Source: Saprospiraceae bacterium
GTDB lineage: Bacteria > Bacteroidota > Bacteroidia > Chitinophagales > Saprospiraceae
Direction: 5' to 3'
Assembly (NCBI GenBank): GCA_016719615.1
Contig: JADJYQ010000001.1
Coordinates: 1,710,501-1,774,500, forward strand
DNA: 64,000 nt
In this document: positions 25,150 through 33,356 of the stretch, piece after piece
Position numbering within the stretch: position 1 is the first letter of the stretch
Layout: every line of letters starts with the position of its first letter
The notes under the pieces: model-generated
The model's input: the letters and a program-made list of their open reading frames with translations, nothing else
The model's database searches: none
Told to the model about the DNA's origin: nothing
Position numbers and translations under genes: made by a program

Positions 25150-26400
25150 TTAAACTTCTGATTCTGATGGAGCTCTACGCAGTGTAATATGTGTGATTTC
25201 GGGCCAAATGCCAACCCTTCCGCGATAGCCAAGAACACCAAATCCTCTGTTGATGTATAAATACCGGTCTTGTTCTTTATGCAAATCTGACCATTTCGAA
25301 TATCGATACTGTATTGGGCTCCATTTAAAACCCGGAAGCTCAATTCCCATTTGCATTCCATGTGTATGTCCGCTCAAGGTGAGGTGAACGAATTTTGGAT
25401 GATTTTTAACAACAAACTCCCAATGCGTTGGATCATGCGATAATAAGACTTTAAAATCTTCTGCGGACACTGTTTGCATGGCTTTATCCAAATCCCCTAG
25501 TTTTCCGAATCCGACACCCCAGTTTTCAACTCCCAAAACATGAATATGCTGACCATCCCTTTCGATCTTTATTGATTCATCTCTGAGCAGTTGAAAGCCC
25601 ATATTCGCATGGTGCGCCACTAACTGGTCAAAATTTTCTCGCTTTGCATTCACATCAGTCCAATTGTGATAATGCCCATAATCATGATTGCCCAACACAG
25701 AGAACTTTCCAAATTTAGCTTTTAAGGTAGAAAATTGGGCAAGCCAAGGATCGAATTCAGATGCAAATGTATTGACCAGATCACCTGTAAATACAAGGAT
25801 ATCGCTATTCAGCTCATGGACCATATCCAGGGCTTTCTGAACTTCATCAGCATCATCAAGCCCGCCTGCATGAATATCTGATAATTGCGTAATCGTCAAA
25901 CCATCAAAAGCCTGCGGAAGGTCTTTATAGAAAATTTCTTTTCTGTGAATTTTAAATTGATATCGACCTTTAAACAGTCCATAGGTCAGCGATAAAAAGG
26001 GCAAACTGGATAAAACAAGAGCCGTTTGGCCCACAAATTTTCTCCTGGAGGGTAGAAATGTGTCAGATTCTTCTGAATTTGAAAAGAATTTGTTACTCAC
26101 TCCACTTAAAAACCTGAAAATATCCTCACCAAACAAACTCAAAATAAAAACGAGCTTGGATATTCCAATGATCATCCAAATATTCGCCAAAACAACAAAC
26201 CACGTTGAACCTGAACTAGGTCGCCTGAAATCAACAGGGTTCAATAGATATAACAAAGGCAAACTGAGACTAATGACCCAATAAATGAGTATGATACCTA
26301 TTCGTATAGAAGGTGTCAAACCTAACAATAAAGGCCTCAAGCCCATAAAAGCATACAAATCCAATCCAAGAAATACTAAAATTACGACTACAAATCCCAC
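25150..26400 (-). CDS. Membrane-anchored metallophosphoesterase (YkuE-like)
   Basis: A 416-residue protein with three to four N-terminal membrane helices (about 2-95) and a calcineurin-like phosphoesterase domain from about 165. Metal-binding motifs are complete: D-x-H (D175, H177 in LSDIHAGG), GDLVN (about 206-210), GNHD (237-240), SHDPTHW and SGHTHG. Between the membrane part and the enzyme lies SRRKFVGQTALVLSSLPF (118-135), which resembles a twin-arginine (Tat) signal in an internal position. B. subtilis YkuE, a related enzyme, is a Tat substrate. The catalytic domain probably faces the periplasm; the substrate is unknown (UDP-linked lipids or phosphodiesters are possible). The start codon is GTG (26398-26400). 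Confidence 0.87.
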   Translation of the reverse strand: MGFVVVILVFLGLDLYAFMGLRPLLLGLTPSIRIGIILIYWVISLSLPLLYLLNPVDFRRPSSGSTWFVVLANIWMIIGISKLVFILSLFGEDIFRFLSGVSNKFFSNSEESDTFLPSRRKFVGQTALVLSSLPFLSLTYGLFKGRYQFKIHRKEIFYKDLPQAFDGLTITQLSDIHAGGLDDADEVQKALDMVHELNSDILVFTGDLVNTFASEFDPWLAQFSTLKAKFGKFSVLGNHDYGHYHNWTDVNAKRENFDQLVAHHANMGFQLLRDESIKIERDGQHIHVLGVENWGVGFGKLGDLDKAMQTVSAEDFKVLLSHDPTHWEFVVKNHPKFVHLTLSGHTHGMQMGIELPGFKWSPIQYRYSKWSDLHKEQDRYLYINRGFGVLGYRGRVGIWPEITHITLRRAPSESEV

Positions 26401-26504
26401 TTTGTATTATTTATTGTGCGGTGGATACTAGATCAAAATAATGAAAAGGAACATGTACCTTAACGCCCGGGAATTTCAAATAGTTCAGCGATAACTGTTA
26501 AATC

Positions 26505-26981
26505 ATGGTCAATAAACCTATTCAACACACTAGAGTCAGATTTAAGGATTGCGACCCTTTTGGGCATTTATACAATACCCGATTTATCGAGTATATGCTC
26601 GAAGCCAGAGAAGATTTACTACTCAAGCATTATCAGTTTGATCTTATGGAATATTCACAAAATACCCAACAAGTTTGGGTCATTACGAAACATGAAATTG
26701 CTTACTTGAGGGAAGCAAGGAGGAATGAAATCATTAGCTTGGATTCAAGTTTATTGTCTTTCGATGACAAAAAGTTAAAAGTGGAATATCAAATTTGGAA
26801 TGAGTCTAAAGACCAATTAAAATGCTTGTTATGGACTGATTTTTTGCATCTTGAGCTTCCCAGCAAAAGAACAATTGCTCATCCTTCAGGTATCATGGAG
26901 TTGCTAGAAAATATGTGTGAACCTATCCAACAAATGACTTTAACAGAGAGAATTCAGGCTTTAATTAAATCTGGTAGCTGA
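26505..26981 (+). CDS. Acyl-CoA thioesterase, 4HBT hot-dog family
   Basis: A 158-residue hot-dog fold protein. The N-terminal segment VRFKDCDPFGHLYNTRFIEYMLEARE carries the 4-hydroxybenzoyl-CoA thioesterase signature with catalytic Asp (D17 in DPFGH) and the following H-x-x-N. The family hydrolyses acyl-CoA thioesters, commonly as a tetramer. The acyl group is unknown. It stands between the divergent phosphoesterase gene and leuS; the nearest fatty-acid-related gene is hbd at 29.9 kb. Confidence 0.88.
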   Translation: MVNKPIQHTRVRFKDCDPFGHLYNTRFIEYMLEAREDLLLKHYQFDLMEYSQNTQQVWVITKHEIAYLREARRNEIISLDSSLLSFDDKKLKVEYQIWNESKDQLKCLLWTDFLHLELPSKRTIAHPSGIMELLENMCEPIQQMTLTERIQALIKSGS

Positions 26982-27020
26982 AGAAAAAAGCATACTTAAG
27001 GTCCCTCCATGATTAATTTC

Positions 27021-27028
27021 TATTTTTG
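27021..27028 (+). promoter_or_regulatory. -7 promoter box TATTTTTG for leuS
   Basis: TATTTTTG ends 8 nt before the first leuS ATG (27037) and 14 nt before the second (27043). Initiation near 27033 leaves a leader of only 4-10 nt. Confidence 0.45.
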
Positions 27029-27036
27029 CGCAAATA

Positions 27037-29889
27037 ATGCAAATGGAATACCGACATTCGGAATTGGAAAACAGGTGGAAAGAAGCGTGGCAAGCTTCCG
27101 GACTTTACAACAGTTCGATAGATCCAGCCAAGCCTAAATATTATATTCTTGATATGTTTCCTTATCCTTCAGGCGCTGGCTTGCATGTGGGGCATCCACT
27201 TGGATACATAGCCTCAGACATCGTTGCGAGGAAAAAGAGGATGGATGGTTATCAGGTACTCCATCCTATGGGATTTGACGCATTCGGATTGCCTGCAGAG
27301 CAATATGCAATCCAAACCGGCGTGCATCCTGCCGTTTCTACTGCAAACAACATTGAACGATACCGCGAACAGTTGGTCAACATCGGGCTTTCTTTTGACT
27401 GGGCGCGTGAAGTCATCACTTGTGATCCAAAATACTATAAATGGACCCAATGGATATTTTTGCAACTGTTTGACCACTATTATGATTCGGAATTACAAAA
27501 AGCAAAACCAATTGCAGATCTGGTCCAACATTTCCAAAATTTTGGCTCAGCTCATCTTAAAACAGTCCATTCAGAAATTCAAGATTTTACAGCAGAGGAA
27601 TGGCAAAATATGGATTTGGCTTCCCAAGATCAGGTTTTAATGAACTTCAGACTTGCATATCGGAAGACCGCATATGTGAATTGGTGCGAAGCTTTGGGTA
27701 CGGTACTTGCTAATGACGAAATTAAGGACGGCGTTTCTGAAAGAGGCGGGCACCCGGTGGAGAAAAAGCCAATGTTGCAATGGGCTTTAAGAATCAGTGC
27801 TTATGCTGAACGATTGCTCCAAGATTTGGAAAAACTGGAATGGTCTGAAGCATTAAAAAATATGCAAAAAAATTGGATTGGAAAATCAAAAGGTTGTTCG
27901 ATCCACTTTAAAATTGTGCAGCATGATTTAAGTATTGAAGTTTTTTCAACGCGTCCGGATACCATTTTTGGTTCGAGTTTTATAGGACTAGCACCGGAAC
28001 ATCCTTTGGCGGAAGTATTGACGCTTGATACATATCGCGATGATATGTTACTTTATTTAAAGTCCTCAGCCTCTAAATCTGAACGCGAGCGATCTTCTGA
28101 AAGTAAATCAGTAACTGGTATATTCACTGGCAGTTTTGTTGAACATCCGTTTACTCGGCAAAAGCTACCCATTTATATTACCGATTATGTACTCATCGAT
28201 TATGGCACAGGTGCTATAATGGGTGTACCGGCGCATGATAAAAGGGATATGTTATTTGCACAGAAATTTGAATTGCCCATCCTGCAAGTTGTAGACAATT
28301 CTGCCAACCCTAATGCAGACCTTGAAGAAAAATCAGGAAAACTTATTCAATCAGATTTTTTAAATGGCATGGAAGTATATCAAGCAATTGATGAGGTTAT
28401 CAATCGTATTGAAGCTTTAAAATTAGGTAGCGGAAAGACTTTATATAAAATGAGAGATGCCAACTTCAGCAGACAAAGGTATTGGGGTGAGCCTATTCCC
28501 ATTTGTTTCGATAAATCTGGCCGGAGTATGCCGATGAAATCATCTGATCTTCCATTGTTACTTCCGCAACTCGATGCTATTGAACCCGGCAGCGGAGGCA
28601 AATCTCCCCTGTCAAAAGCCGAACATTGGGTGAATCTGGGTGAGCTCGAACGGGAAACTGATACGATGCCTGGGTATGCTGGTTCTTCCTGGTATTTCCT
28701 AAGGTACATGGATCCCAATAATGAGCAAGAATTCGCTTCCAAAGAAGCTCTTGAATATTGGAGAGATGTTGATTTTTATATTGGAGGAACTGAACATGCA
28801 GTTGGACATTTAATGTATTCAAGGTTCTGGCATAAATTTCTATATGACATTGGAAAAGTACCGACATTAGAACCTTTTAAGAAGCTCGTCAACCAGGGAA
28901 TGATTCAAGGGATCATTGAATCCATTTACCTGATTAAAAATAAAAACGCAGATCATCAATCCTGTTTTGTGTCTGCAGCAATTGCTGATCAATATCCTCC
29001 AGAAGAATTAGCCAAAATTCCTGTACATATTGATTTTGTGAATCAACACAATACAACCCAGGCACATTTAAGTAAAAATGGAATCATTCAATTTATAAAA
29101 TGGAAACCGGAGTTTGCAAATGCCATTTTTATAACGGAAACTGAAAAAGGAAATGTAACAGATTTAAGTGAAGCCATTCAATTAAAAACTGTTTCTGAAA
29201 CGGGAAAAATGTCAAAGCGTTATCACAATGTTGTCAATCCTGATGATGTGATTAAAGATTACGGAGCTGACTGTTTCCGCATGTATGAAATGTTTTTAGG
29301 GCCTATAGAACAATCAAAACCCTGGGACACCAAAGGCATCGATGGGGTTTATAAATTTATTAAAAAATTTTATGCATTGTTCTTTAATACAGAAGGACTT
29401 TTTACTTTATCTGATGAGCCGGCATCAAAAGAATCCATGGCGGCATTGCATCACTGTATAAAAAAAGTAAATTCTGATATCGAACAATTAAGTCTGAATA
29501 CATGTATCAGTGCCTTTATGATATGTGTCAATGAACTCAGAAAACTGAACTGTACCAGCAGAGAAATATTGTTACCCCTCACACAGATTTTAGCTCCCTT
29601 TGCTCCATTCATCACAGAGGAAATCTGGGCCCTCGCCAAATGTAAAGGCAGCATCCATCAAAGTATTTTTCCGAAGCATGATGAACAATTTCTTCAAAAA
29701 GATACCGTAAATTATCCTGTGAGTGTAAATGGAAAAAAAAGATTAGAATGGGAAATCTCCAAAACATTTACAACAGATGAAATAAAAGCCATGGTTGTCG
29801 AATTACCTGAAATTAAGAAATGGCTTGAAACCGGAAGCATCAAAAACATAATTCTGGTTCCCGGAAGAATGATCAATATTGTTATTTAA
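27037..29889 (+). CDS. leuS: Leucyl-tRNA synthetase
   Basis: LeuRS charges tRNA-Leu and edits mischarged isoleucine or norvaline products. The class I HIGH motif appears as HVGH in PYPSGAGLHVGHPLG (about 43-57) and KMSKR at about 724-728. The CP1 editing domain is present with STRPDT and GTGAIMGVPAHDKRD. The 950-residue length exceeds E. coli LeuRS (860), with extra segments near 155-200 and 630-720, as usual in Bacteroidota. ATG 27037 gives MQMEYRH; the ATG two codons later (27043) begins MEYRHSELENRW, the typical family start, and may be the true one. It is a single-gene unit, convergent with hbd across a large inverted repeat. Confidence 0.97.
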   Translation: MQMEYRHSELENRWKEAWQASGLYNSSIDPAKPKYYILDMFPYPSGAGLHVGHPLGYIASDIVARKKRMDGYQVLHPMGFDAFGLPAEQYAIQTGVHPAVSTANNIERYREQLVNIGLSFDWAREVITCDPKYYKWTQWIFLQLFDHYYDSELQKAKPIADLVQHFQNFGSAHLKTVHSEIQDFTAEEWQNMDLASQDQVLMNFRLAYRKTAYVNWCEALGTVLANDEIKDGVSERGGHPVEKKPMLQWALRISAYAERLLQDLEKLEWSEALKNMQKNWIGKSKGCSIHFKIVQHDLSIEVFSTRPDTIFGSSFIGLAPEHPLAEVLTLDTYRDDMLLYLKSSASKSERERSSESKSVTGIFTGSFVEHPFTRQKLPIYITDYVLIDYGTGAIMGVPAHDKRDMLFAQKFELPILQVVDNSANPNADLEEKSGKLIQSDFLNGMEVYQAIDEVINRIEALKLGSGKTLYKMRDANFSRQRYWGEPIPICFDKSGRSMPMKSSDLPLLLPQLDAIEPGSGGKSPLSKAEHWVNLGELERETDTMPGYAGSSWYFLRYMDPNNEQEFASKEALEYWRDVDFYIGGTEHAVGHLMYSRFWHKFLYDIGKVPTLEPFKKLVNQGMIQGIIESIYLIKNKNADHQSCFVSAAIADQYPPEELAKIPVHIDFVNQHNTTQAHLSKNGIIQFIKWKPEFANAIFITETEKGNVTDLSEAIQLKTVSETGKMSKRYHNVVNPDDVIKDYGADCFRMYEMFLGPIEQSKPWDTKGIDGVYKFIKKFYALFFNTEGLFTLSDEPASKESMAALHHCIKKVNSDIEQLSLNTCISAFMICVNELRKLNCTSREILLPLTQILAPFAPFITEEIWALAKCKGSIHQSIFPKHDEQFLQKDTVNYPVSVNGKKRLEWEISKTFTTDEIKAMVVELPEIKKWLETGSIKNIILVPGRMINIVI

Positions 29890-29898
29890 ATAGCTACA

Positions 29899-29970
29899 AT
29901 TAAAGGGAAGTTTCTAAGCTCATTAAGCAAACTAAGCAAATTGAGCAGCTACTTTTAAGCTTCCTTTAAT
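29899..29970. terminator. Nested inverted repeat between convergent leuS and hbd (putative bidirectional terminator)
   Basis: ATTAAAGGGAAG (29899-29910) pairs with CTTCCTTTAAT (29960-29970) with one bulged G, and inside them GCTCA pairs with TGAGC. The right arm is within the last codons of hbd. The loop holds a tandem 9-mer (TAAGCAAAC, TAAGCAAAT). The placement between two gene ends suggests transcript termination or 3'-end protection, although a long T-run is lacking. Confidence 0.35.
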
Positions 29971-30822
29971 TTCAGATTGATAATTATAGAATCCCTCGCC
30001 AGATTTTACGCCTAATTTGCCTGCGGTGACCATATTTACCAACAAAGGACAAGGTGCATACTTCGGATTTCCAAAACCATCATGCAAAACTCTAAGAATC
30101 GCCAGACAAACATCTAAGCCAATAAAATCAGCCAACTGTAATGGTCCCATAGGGTGAGCCATTCCCAATTTCATAACAGCATCTATTTCTTCAACACCGG
30201 CAACATCTTCATATAAAGTGTAAAAAGCTTCGTTTAACATCGTCATAAGGATGCGATTAGAAACAAAACCCGGATAATCATTTACTTCTACCGGAATTTT
30301 TTGAAGTGATTTCGTAACTTCCACAATAGTGGCCAGCGTCTCTGAAGAAGTATTATAAGCTTTGATAATTTCAACCAATTTCATAATTGGAACGGGATTC
30401 ATAAAATGCATGCCGATGACTCTTGAGGGGTCTTTTACAACAGAAGCAATTTTAGTAATCGAAATAGAAGAAGTATTAGAAGCCAAAATTGCCTGCGGCG
30501 GTGCTGCTTCAGCAATCTCAGAAAATATTTTCAATTTAAGATCAACGTTTTCAGTTGCAGCTTCAATAACCAAATCGGCTTTTCCGACCGCATTGCGAAT
30601 ATCGGTTTCAGTACGCAAACGGCTTAATATGGCATCTTTTTGATCAGGTTTCAAAATTTCTTTTTGAATCATTCTATCCAGGTTCTTTGCAATAGTTGCC
30701 ATAGCTTTTTGCAAAGCAGGATCAGAAATATCAGCAAGCACTACTTCATAACCAAATTGAGCAAAAACATGAGCAATTCCGTTTCCCATAGTACCGGCAC
30801 CTATTACCGTGATGTTTTTCAT
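29932..30822 (-). CDS. hbd: 3-hydroxybutyryl-CoA dehydrogenase
   Basis: A 296-residue NAD(P)-dependent 3-hydroxyacyl-CoA dehydrogenase. The nucleotide-binding GAGTMGNGIAH motif is at residues 7-17, and the catalytic His lies in GMHFMNPVP (about 138) with Glu later in the sequence. The C-terminal dimerisation domain contains NRILMTMLNEAF and GMAHPMGPLQLADFIGLD. The short, single-function form fits the butanoyl-CoA/3-hydroxybutyryl-CoA enzyme rather than the FadB fusion. It may serve fatty-acid degradation or polyhydroxybutyrate-related steps. Its promoter at 30842-30871 is the best in the window. Confidence 0.94.
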   Translation of the reverse strand: MKNITVIGAGTMGNGIAHVFAQFGYEVVLADISDPALQKAMATIAKNLDRMIQKEILKPDQKDAILSRLRTETDIRNAVGKADLVIEAATENVDLKLKIFSEIAEAAPPQAILASNTSSISITKIASVVKDPSRVIGMHFMNPVPIMKLVEIIKAYNTSSETLATIVEVTKSLQKIPVEVNDYPGFVSNRILMTMLNEAFYTLYEDVAGVEEIDAVMKLGMAHPMGPLQLADFIGLDVCLAILRVLHDGFGNPKYAPCPLLVNMVTAGKLGVKSGEGFYNYQSEIKGSLKVAAQFA

Positions 30823-30841
30823 TTTTTATCATTTTAGCGCG

Positions 30842-30871
30842 CAAAGGTAAATCCCATTAGGTAATTACCAA
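30842..30871 (-). promoter_or_regulatory. Complete sigma-A promoter of hbd: TTG-N19-TACCTTTG
   Basis: On the minus strand TTG at 30871-30869 is separated by exactly 19 nt from TACCTTTG at 30849-30842. This is the full Bacteroidota -33/-7 arrangement. Initiation near 30838 gives a leader of about 16 nt to the ATG at 30822. Confidence 0.65.
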
Positions 30872-30913
30872 TAAGAATATAATCTTAAAAAATCCATATA
30901 TTGCCACTAAAAC

Positions 30914-31756
30914 GTGATACTGTTAGCAGATTCTGGTTCAACGAAAACGGATTGGGCATATTTTTCAGAAAATTCAGCGCAATTTTTGAATACATCCGGA
31001 ATAAATCCAGTCACTCAAAATCAGACCTCAATTGAAGAAAGCCTCCGGGATTTAGTCAAACAGCTCGAGATTCAACCGAAACAAATATTTCATTATGGGG
31101 CCGGATGCAGAGATTTAAGCGCTAAAGCCTTATTATTTGAAGTTTATAAAAAGTATTTTAAGAATACCGATATTATCATTGAATCTGATATCTTAGCATC
31201 AGCTCGAGCAGTATGTGAAGGTCAAAATGGTTTAGTCTGTATTTTGGGTACCGGATCAAATGCTGCTTACTCTGATGGACATAAAATCTTAAAACAATAC
31301 CCTTCTCTTGGATATATTTTGGGCGATGAAGGAAGTAGCAGTCACCTCGCCAAGAAACTTATTCATGCATTTTATATGAATCAATTAAGCAATCGCAATA
31401 TGGAAATCATAGCCCAATATTTACCTCAGCTCAATGAAACGTTCATATTCAATTTTTACCGGGAAGCGAATCAGGTACAAAAACTTTCAACAATTACAGC
31501 TTTTTTAATCCAACATAAACATATTGAAGAATTCCAAAATTTAATCAGAGAAGCGTTTCTGGAATTTATAGAAAAACGAATTTTACCATTCCAAATCAGT
31601 GCTCATGATAAAATTCATACAGTTGGAAGTATAGCTTACTATTTATCCGATATTTTTAAAGCAAGCCTTGAAAAACATCAATTAAATATTGGAAATTGCG
31701 TTCAAAAACCAATAACAGGATTAGTTAATTACCACAAAACATATGAAATCCATTAA
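30914..31756 (+). CDS. BadF/BadG-type ATPase, N-acetylglucosamine kinase-like
   Basis: A 280-residue protein of the ASKHA sugar-kinase fold. The N-terminal phosphate-1 motif is LLADSGSTKTDWAYF, the second phosphate segment is LVCILGTGSNAAYSDG, and GYILGDEGSSSHLAK follows. These fit the Bacteroidota N-acetylglucosamine kinase-like members of the BadF/BadG/BcrA/BcrD family, which probably phosphorylate amino sugars released during cell-wall turnover. The start codon is GTG (30914-30916); an upstream TATATTGC only partly matches the -7 box. The 3' end overlaps pfkA by 14 bases, suggesting coupling of amino-sugar entry to glycolysis. Confidence 0.85.
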   Translation: MILLADSGSTKTDWAYFSENSAQFLNTSGINPVTQNQTSIEESLRDLVKQLEIQPKQIFHYGAGCRDLSAKALLFEVYKKYFKNTDIIIESDILASARAVCEGQNGLVCILGTGSNAAYSDGHKILKQYPSLGYILGDEGSSSHLAKKLIHAFYMNQLSNRNMEIIAQYLPQLNETFIFNFYREANQVQKLSTITAFLIQHKHIEEFQNLIREAFLEFIEKRILPFQISAHDKIHTVGSIAYYLSDIFKASLEKHQLNIGNCVQKPITGLVNYHKTYEIH

Positions 31757-32723
31757 AAGAATTGGGGTCTTTACTTCTGGGGGTGACGCTCCCGGAATGA
31801 ATGCAGCTATTAGATCCATAACCAGAAGTGCAAGTTTTTATGATCTGCATGTCTACGGGATTTTAAGGGGTTATGAAGGAATGATTGATGGTGAGTTTCT
31901 AAGACTTGAGCCTTCCGATGTGGCCAACATCATTCATCGCGGAGGTACCATTCTCAAAACTGCCAGAAGTAAGCGTTTTTTGACTAATGAAGGCCGAGAA
32001 GCTGCTTATAAAAATTTATTGGCCAATGATTTGGATGCATTAATAGCCATTGGAGGAAATGGAACTTTTGCGGGAGCGGAAGTTTTTTTCAAGGAGTTCG
32101 GCATTCCCATTATTGGTCTGCCTGGCACTATAGATAACGATCTTTATGGAACAGATTACACCATTGGATTCGATACCGCGATCAATACTGCTATCTCCGC
32201 TGTCGATAAAATCAGAGACACGGCTGATGCACACAATAGATTGTTTCTTATTGAAGTCATGGGAAGGCATTCCGGATTTATAGCATTATATACCGCAATT
32301 GCTTCAGGTGCATCGGCAATGGTTATTCCGGAAACCAATCCGACCATCGATTTTTTAGTAGCAGATCTTGAAAAATCCCTTCGGAGAAAAAAATTATTCG
32401 GCCTGGTAATTGTAGCCGAAGGCAATAAAATAGGTACAACGCATTCAATTGCAGAGCAGTTGGCTAATCGGATTAAAGACTACGATATTAAAATTACAAT
32501 TATAGGACATATACAAAGAGGTGGGGCGCCCAGTGCTTTTGATCGAATTTTAGCGAGTCGACTGGGACATGCTGCAGTAGAAGCACTTATGAAAGGGAAA
32601 CACGGTTGTATGGCCGGATTAATGAACGATAAAATTACGCTTACCCCATTTGATCAATCGATCTTAAAAGCAAATACGCCTGACAGAGAATTGTTTAAAT
32701 TGGCGGAAATTCTGGGTTTATAA
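31743..32723 (+). CDS. pfkA: 6-phosphofructokinase
   Basis: PfkA phosphorylates fructose 6-phosphate to fructose 1,6-bisphosphate. The 326-residue protein has the classic layout: GVFTSGGDAPGMNAAIR at the N-terminus and the catalytic segment PGTIDNDLYGTDYTIGFDTA with D131 and D133 (E. coli D127 and D129). MGRHSGFIALYTAIASGA and IGHIQRGGAPSAFDR follow. One key site differs: the nucleotide-binding GGDGS is GGNGT (N106 replaces E. coli D103; G107, which favours ATP over pyrophosphate, is kept). D103 helps position Mg-ATP in E. coli, so kinetics may differ. It starts inside the end of the upstream kinase gene (14-base overlap). Confidence 0.95.
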   Translation: MKSIKRIGVFTSGGDAPGMNAAIRSITRSASFYDLHVYGILRGYEGMIDGEFLRLEPSDVANIIHRGGTILKTARSKRFLTNEGREAAYKNLLANDLDALIAIGGNGTFAGAEVFFKEFGIPIIGLPGTIDNDLYGTDYTIGFDTAINTAISAVDKIRDTADAHNRLFLIEVMGRHSGFIALYTAIASGASAMVIPETNPTIDFLVADLEKSLRRKKLFGLVIVAEGNKIGTTHSIAEQLANRIKDYDIKITIIGHIQRGGAPSAFDRILASRLGHAAVEALMKGKHGCMAGLMNDKITLTPFDQSILKANTPDRELFKLAEILGL

Positions 32724-33305
32724 TCATACACTTAGTGTTAGCAGCCAATTAGTAATCATGTCTTTTCCATATGGGGTCAAAAATGATTCAGGATGGAACT
32801 GAAATCCTTCAATATTTCGAGTTCTATGCCTTAAACCCATAATTACTTTTTGAGATGACATACAACTCACTCTCAGGACATCAGGAATACTTGCCGGATC
32901 CACTGCCCAACTATGATAAAGTCCCACTTCAAACGATTGCGGCAAATTTTGAAAAAGCTCAGAAACGCCTGCAAATACTTGAACTTCATGAACCTGCCCA
33001 TGTTGAACGAAGTCTTGTCGATAAAGTTTAGCTCCAAAATAACTGGCTATGGCTTGCATCCCCAAACATATTCCAAGAATAGGAACATTGCTTCCTTCGT
33101 TTAATAATTCAAACATTTTTGGAAATTCGGAAGGTACTCCCGGACCAGGTGAAAAAACAATTCCATGAAAGTCATTGATATGACTTGGGGTTTTTGAACT
33201 GCCTTTGCTTATTTCAACCTTAGCACCAGCGCTTTCAAACAATTGGAGCAAATTGAAAGTAAAAGAATCATCATTGTCTATGATTAAAATTTTTGGAGAC
33301 TTCAT
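32724..33305 (-). CDS. pabA: Aminodeoxychorismate/anthranilate synthase glutamine amidotransferase subunit
   Basis: A class I glutamine amidotransferase of 193 residues that supplies ammonia to a chorismate-aminating partner. The catalytic triad is intact: C80 in GICLG, and H171 and E173 in FHPES. N-terminal LIIDNDDSFTFNL and SPGPGVPSE segments are typical of PabA/TrpG. Because pabB and pabC are directly divergent, 51 bases away, p-aminobenzoate (folate) synthesis is the likely role; TrpG use for tryptophan is possible since many bacteria share one subunit. The two directions have a common 51-base intergenic region with a TAATTTTG box for pabA. Confidence 0.92.
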   Translation of the reverse strand: MKSPKILIIDNDDSFTFNLLQLFESAGAKVEISKGSSKTPSHINDFHGIVFSPGPGVPSEFPKMFELLNEGSNVPILGICLGMQAIASYFGAKLYRQDFVQHGQVHEVQVFAGVSELFQNLPQSFEVGLYHSWAVDPASIPDVLRVSCMSSQKVIMGLRHRTRNIEGFQFHPESFLTPYGKDMITNWLLTLSV

Positions 33306-33330
33306 TTGCTTAAAAGCAGCTAACTTTCCA

Positions 33331-33338
33331 CAAAATTA
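33331..33338 (-). promoter_or_regulatory. -7 promoter box TAATTTTG for pabA
   Basis: Minus-strand TAATTTTG lies 25 nt from the pabA ATG at 33305 and within the 51-base gap to divergent pabB. Predicted initiation is near 33327. No box for pabB was recognised in the gap. Confidence 0.4.
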
Positions 33339-33356
33339 TGAAATTTAATAAAGGCT

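Noticed and set aside
25083..25361. 92-codon minus-strand frame at the end of the phosphoesterase gene
   Set aside because: Out of frame with the conserved SGHTHG enzyme it overlaps, so it is a shadow.
27224..27640. 138-codon plus-strand frame within leuS
   Set aside because: Same strand but different frame inside a conserved enzyme; no start signal and no family resemblance.
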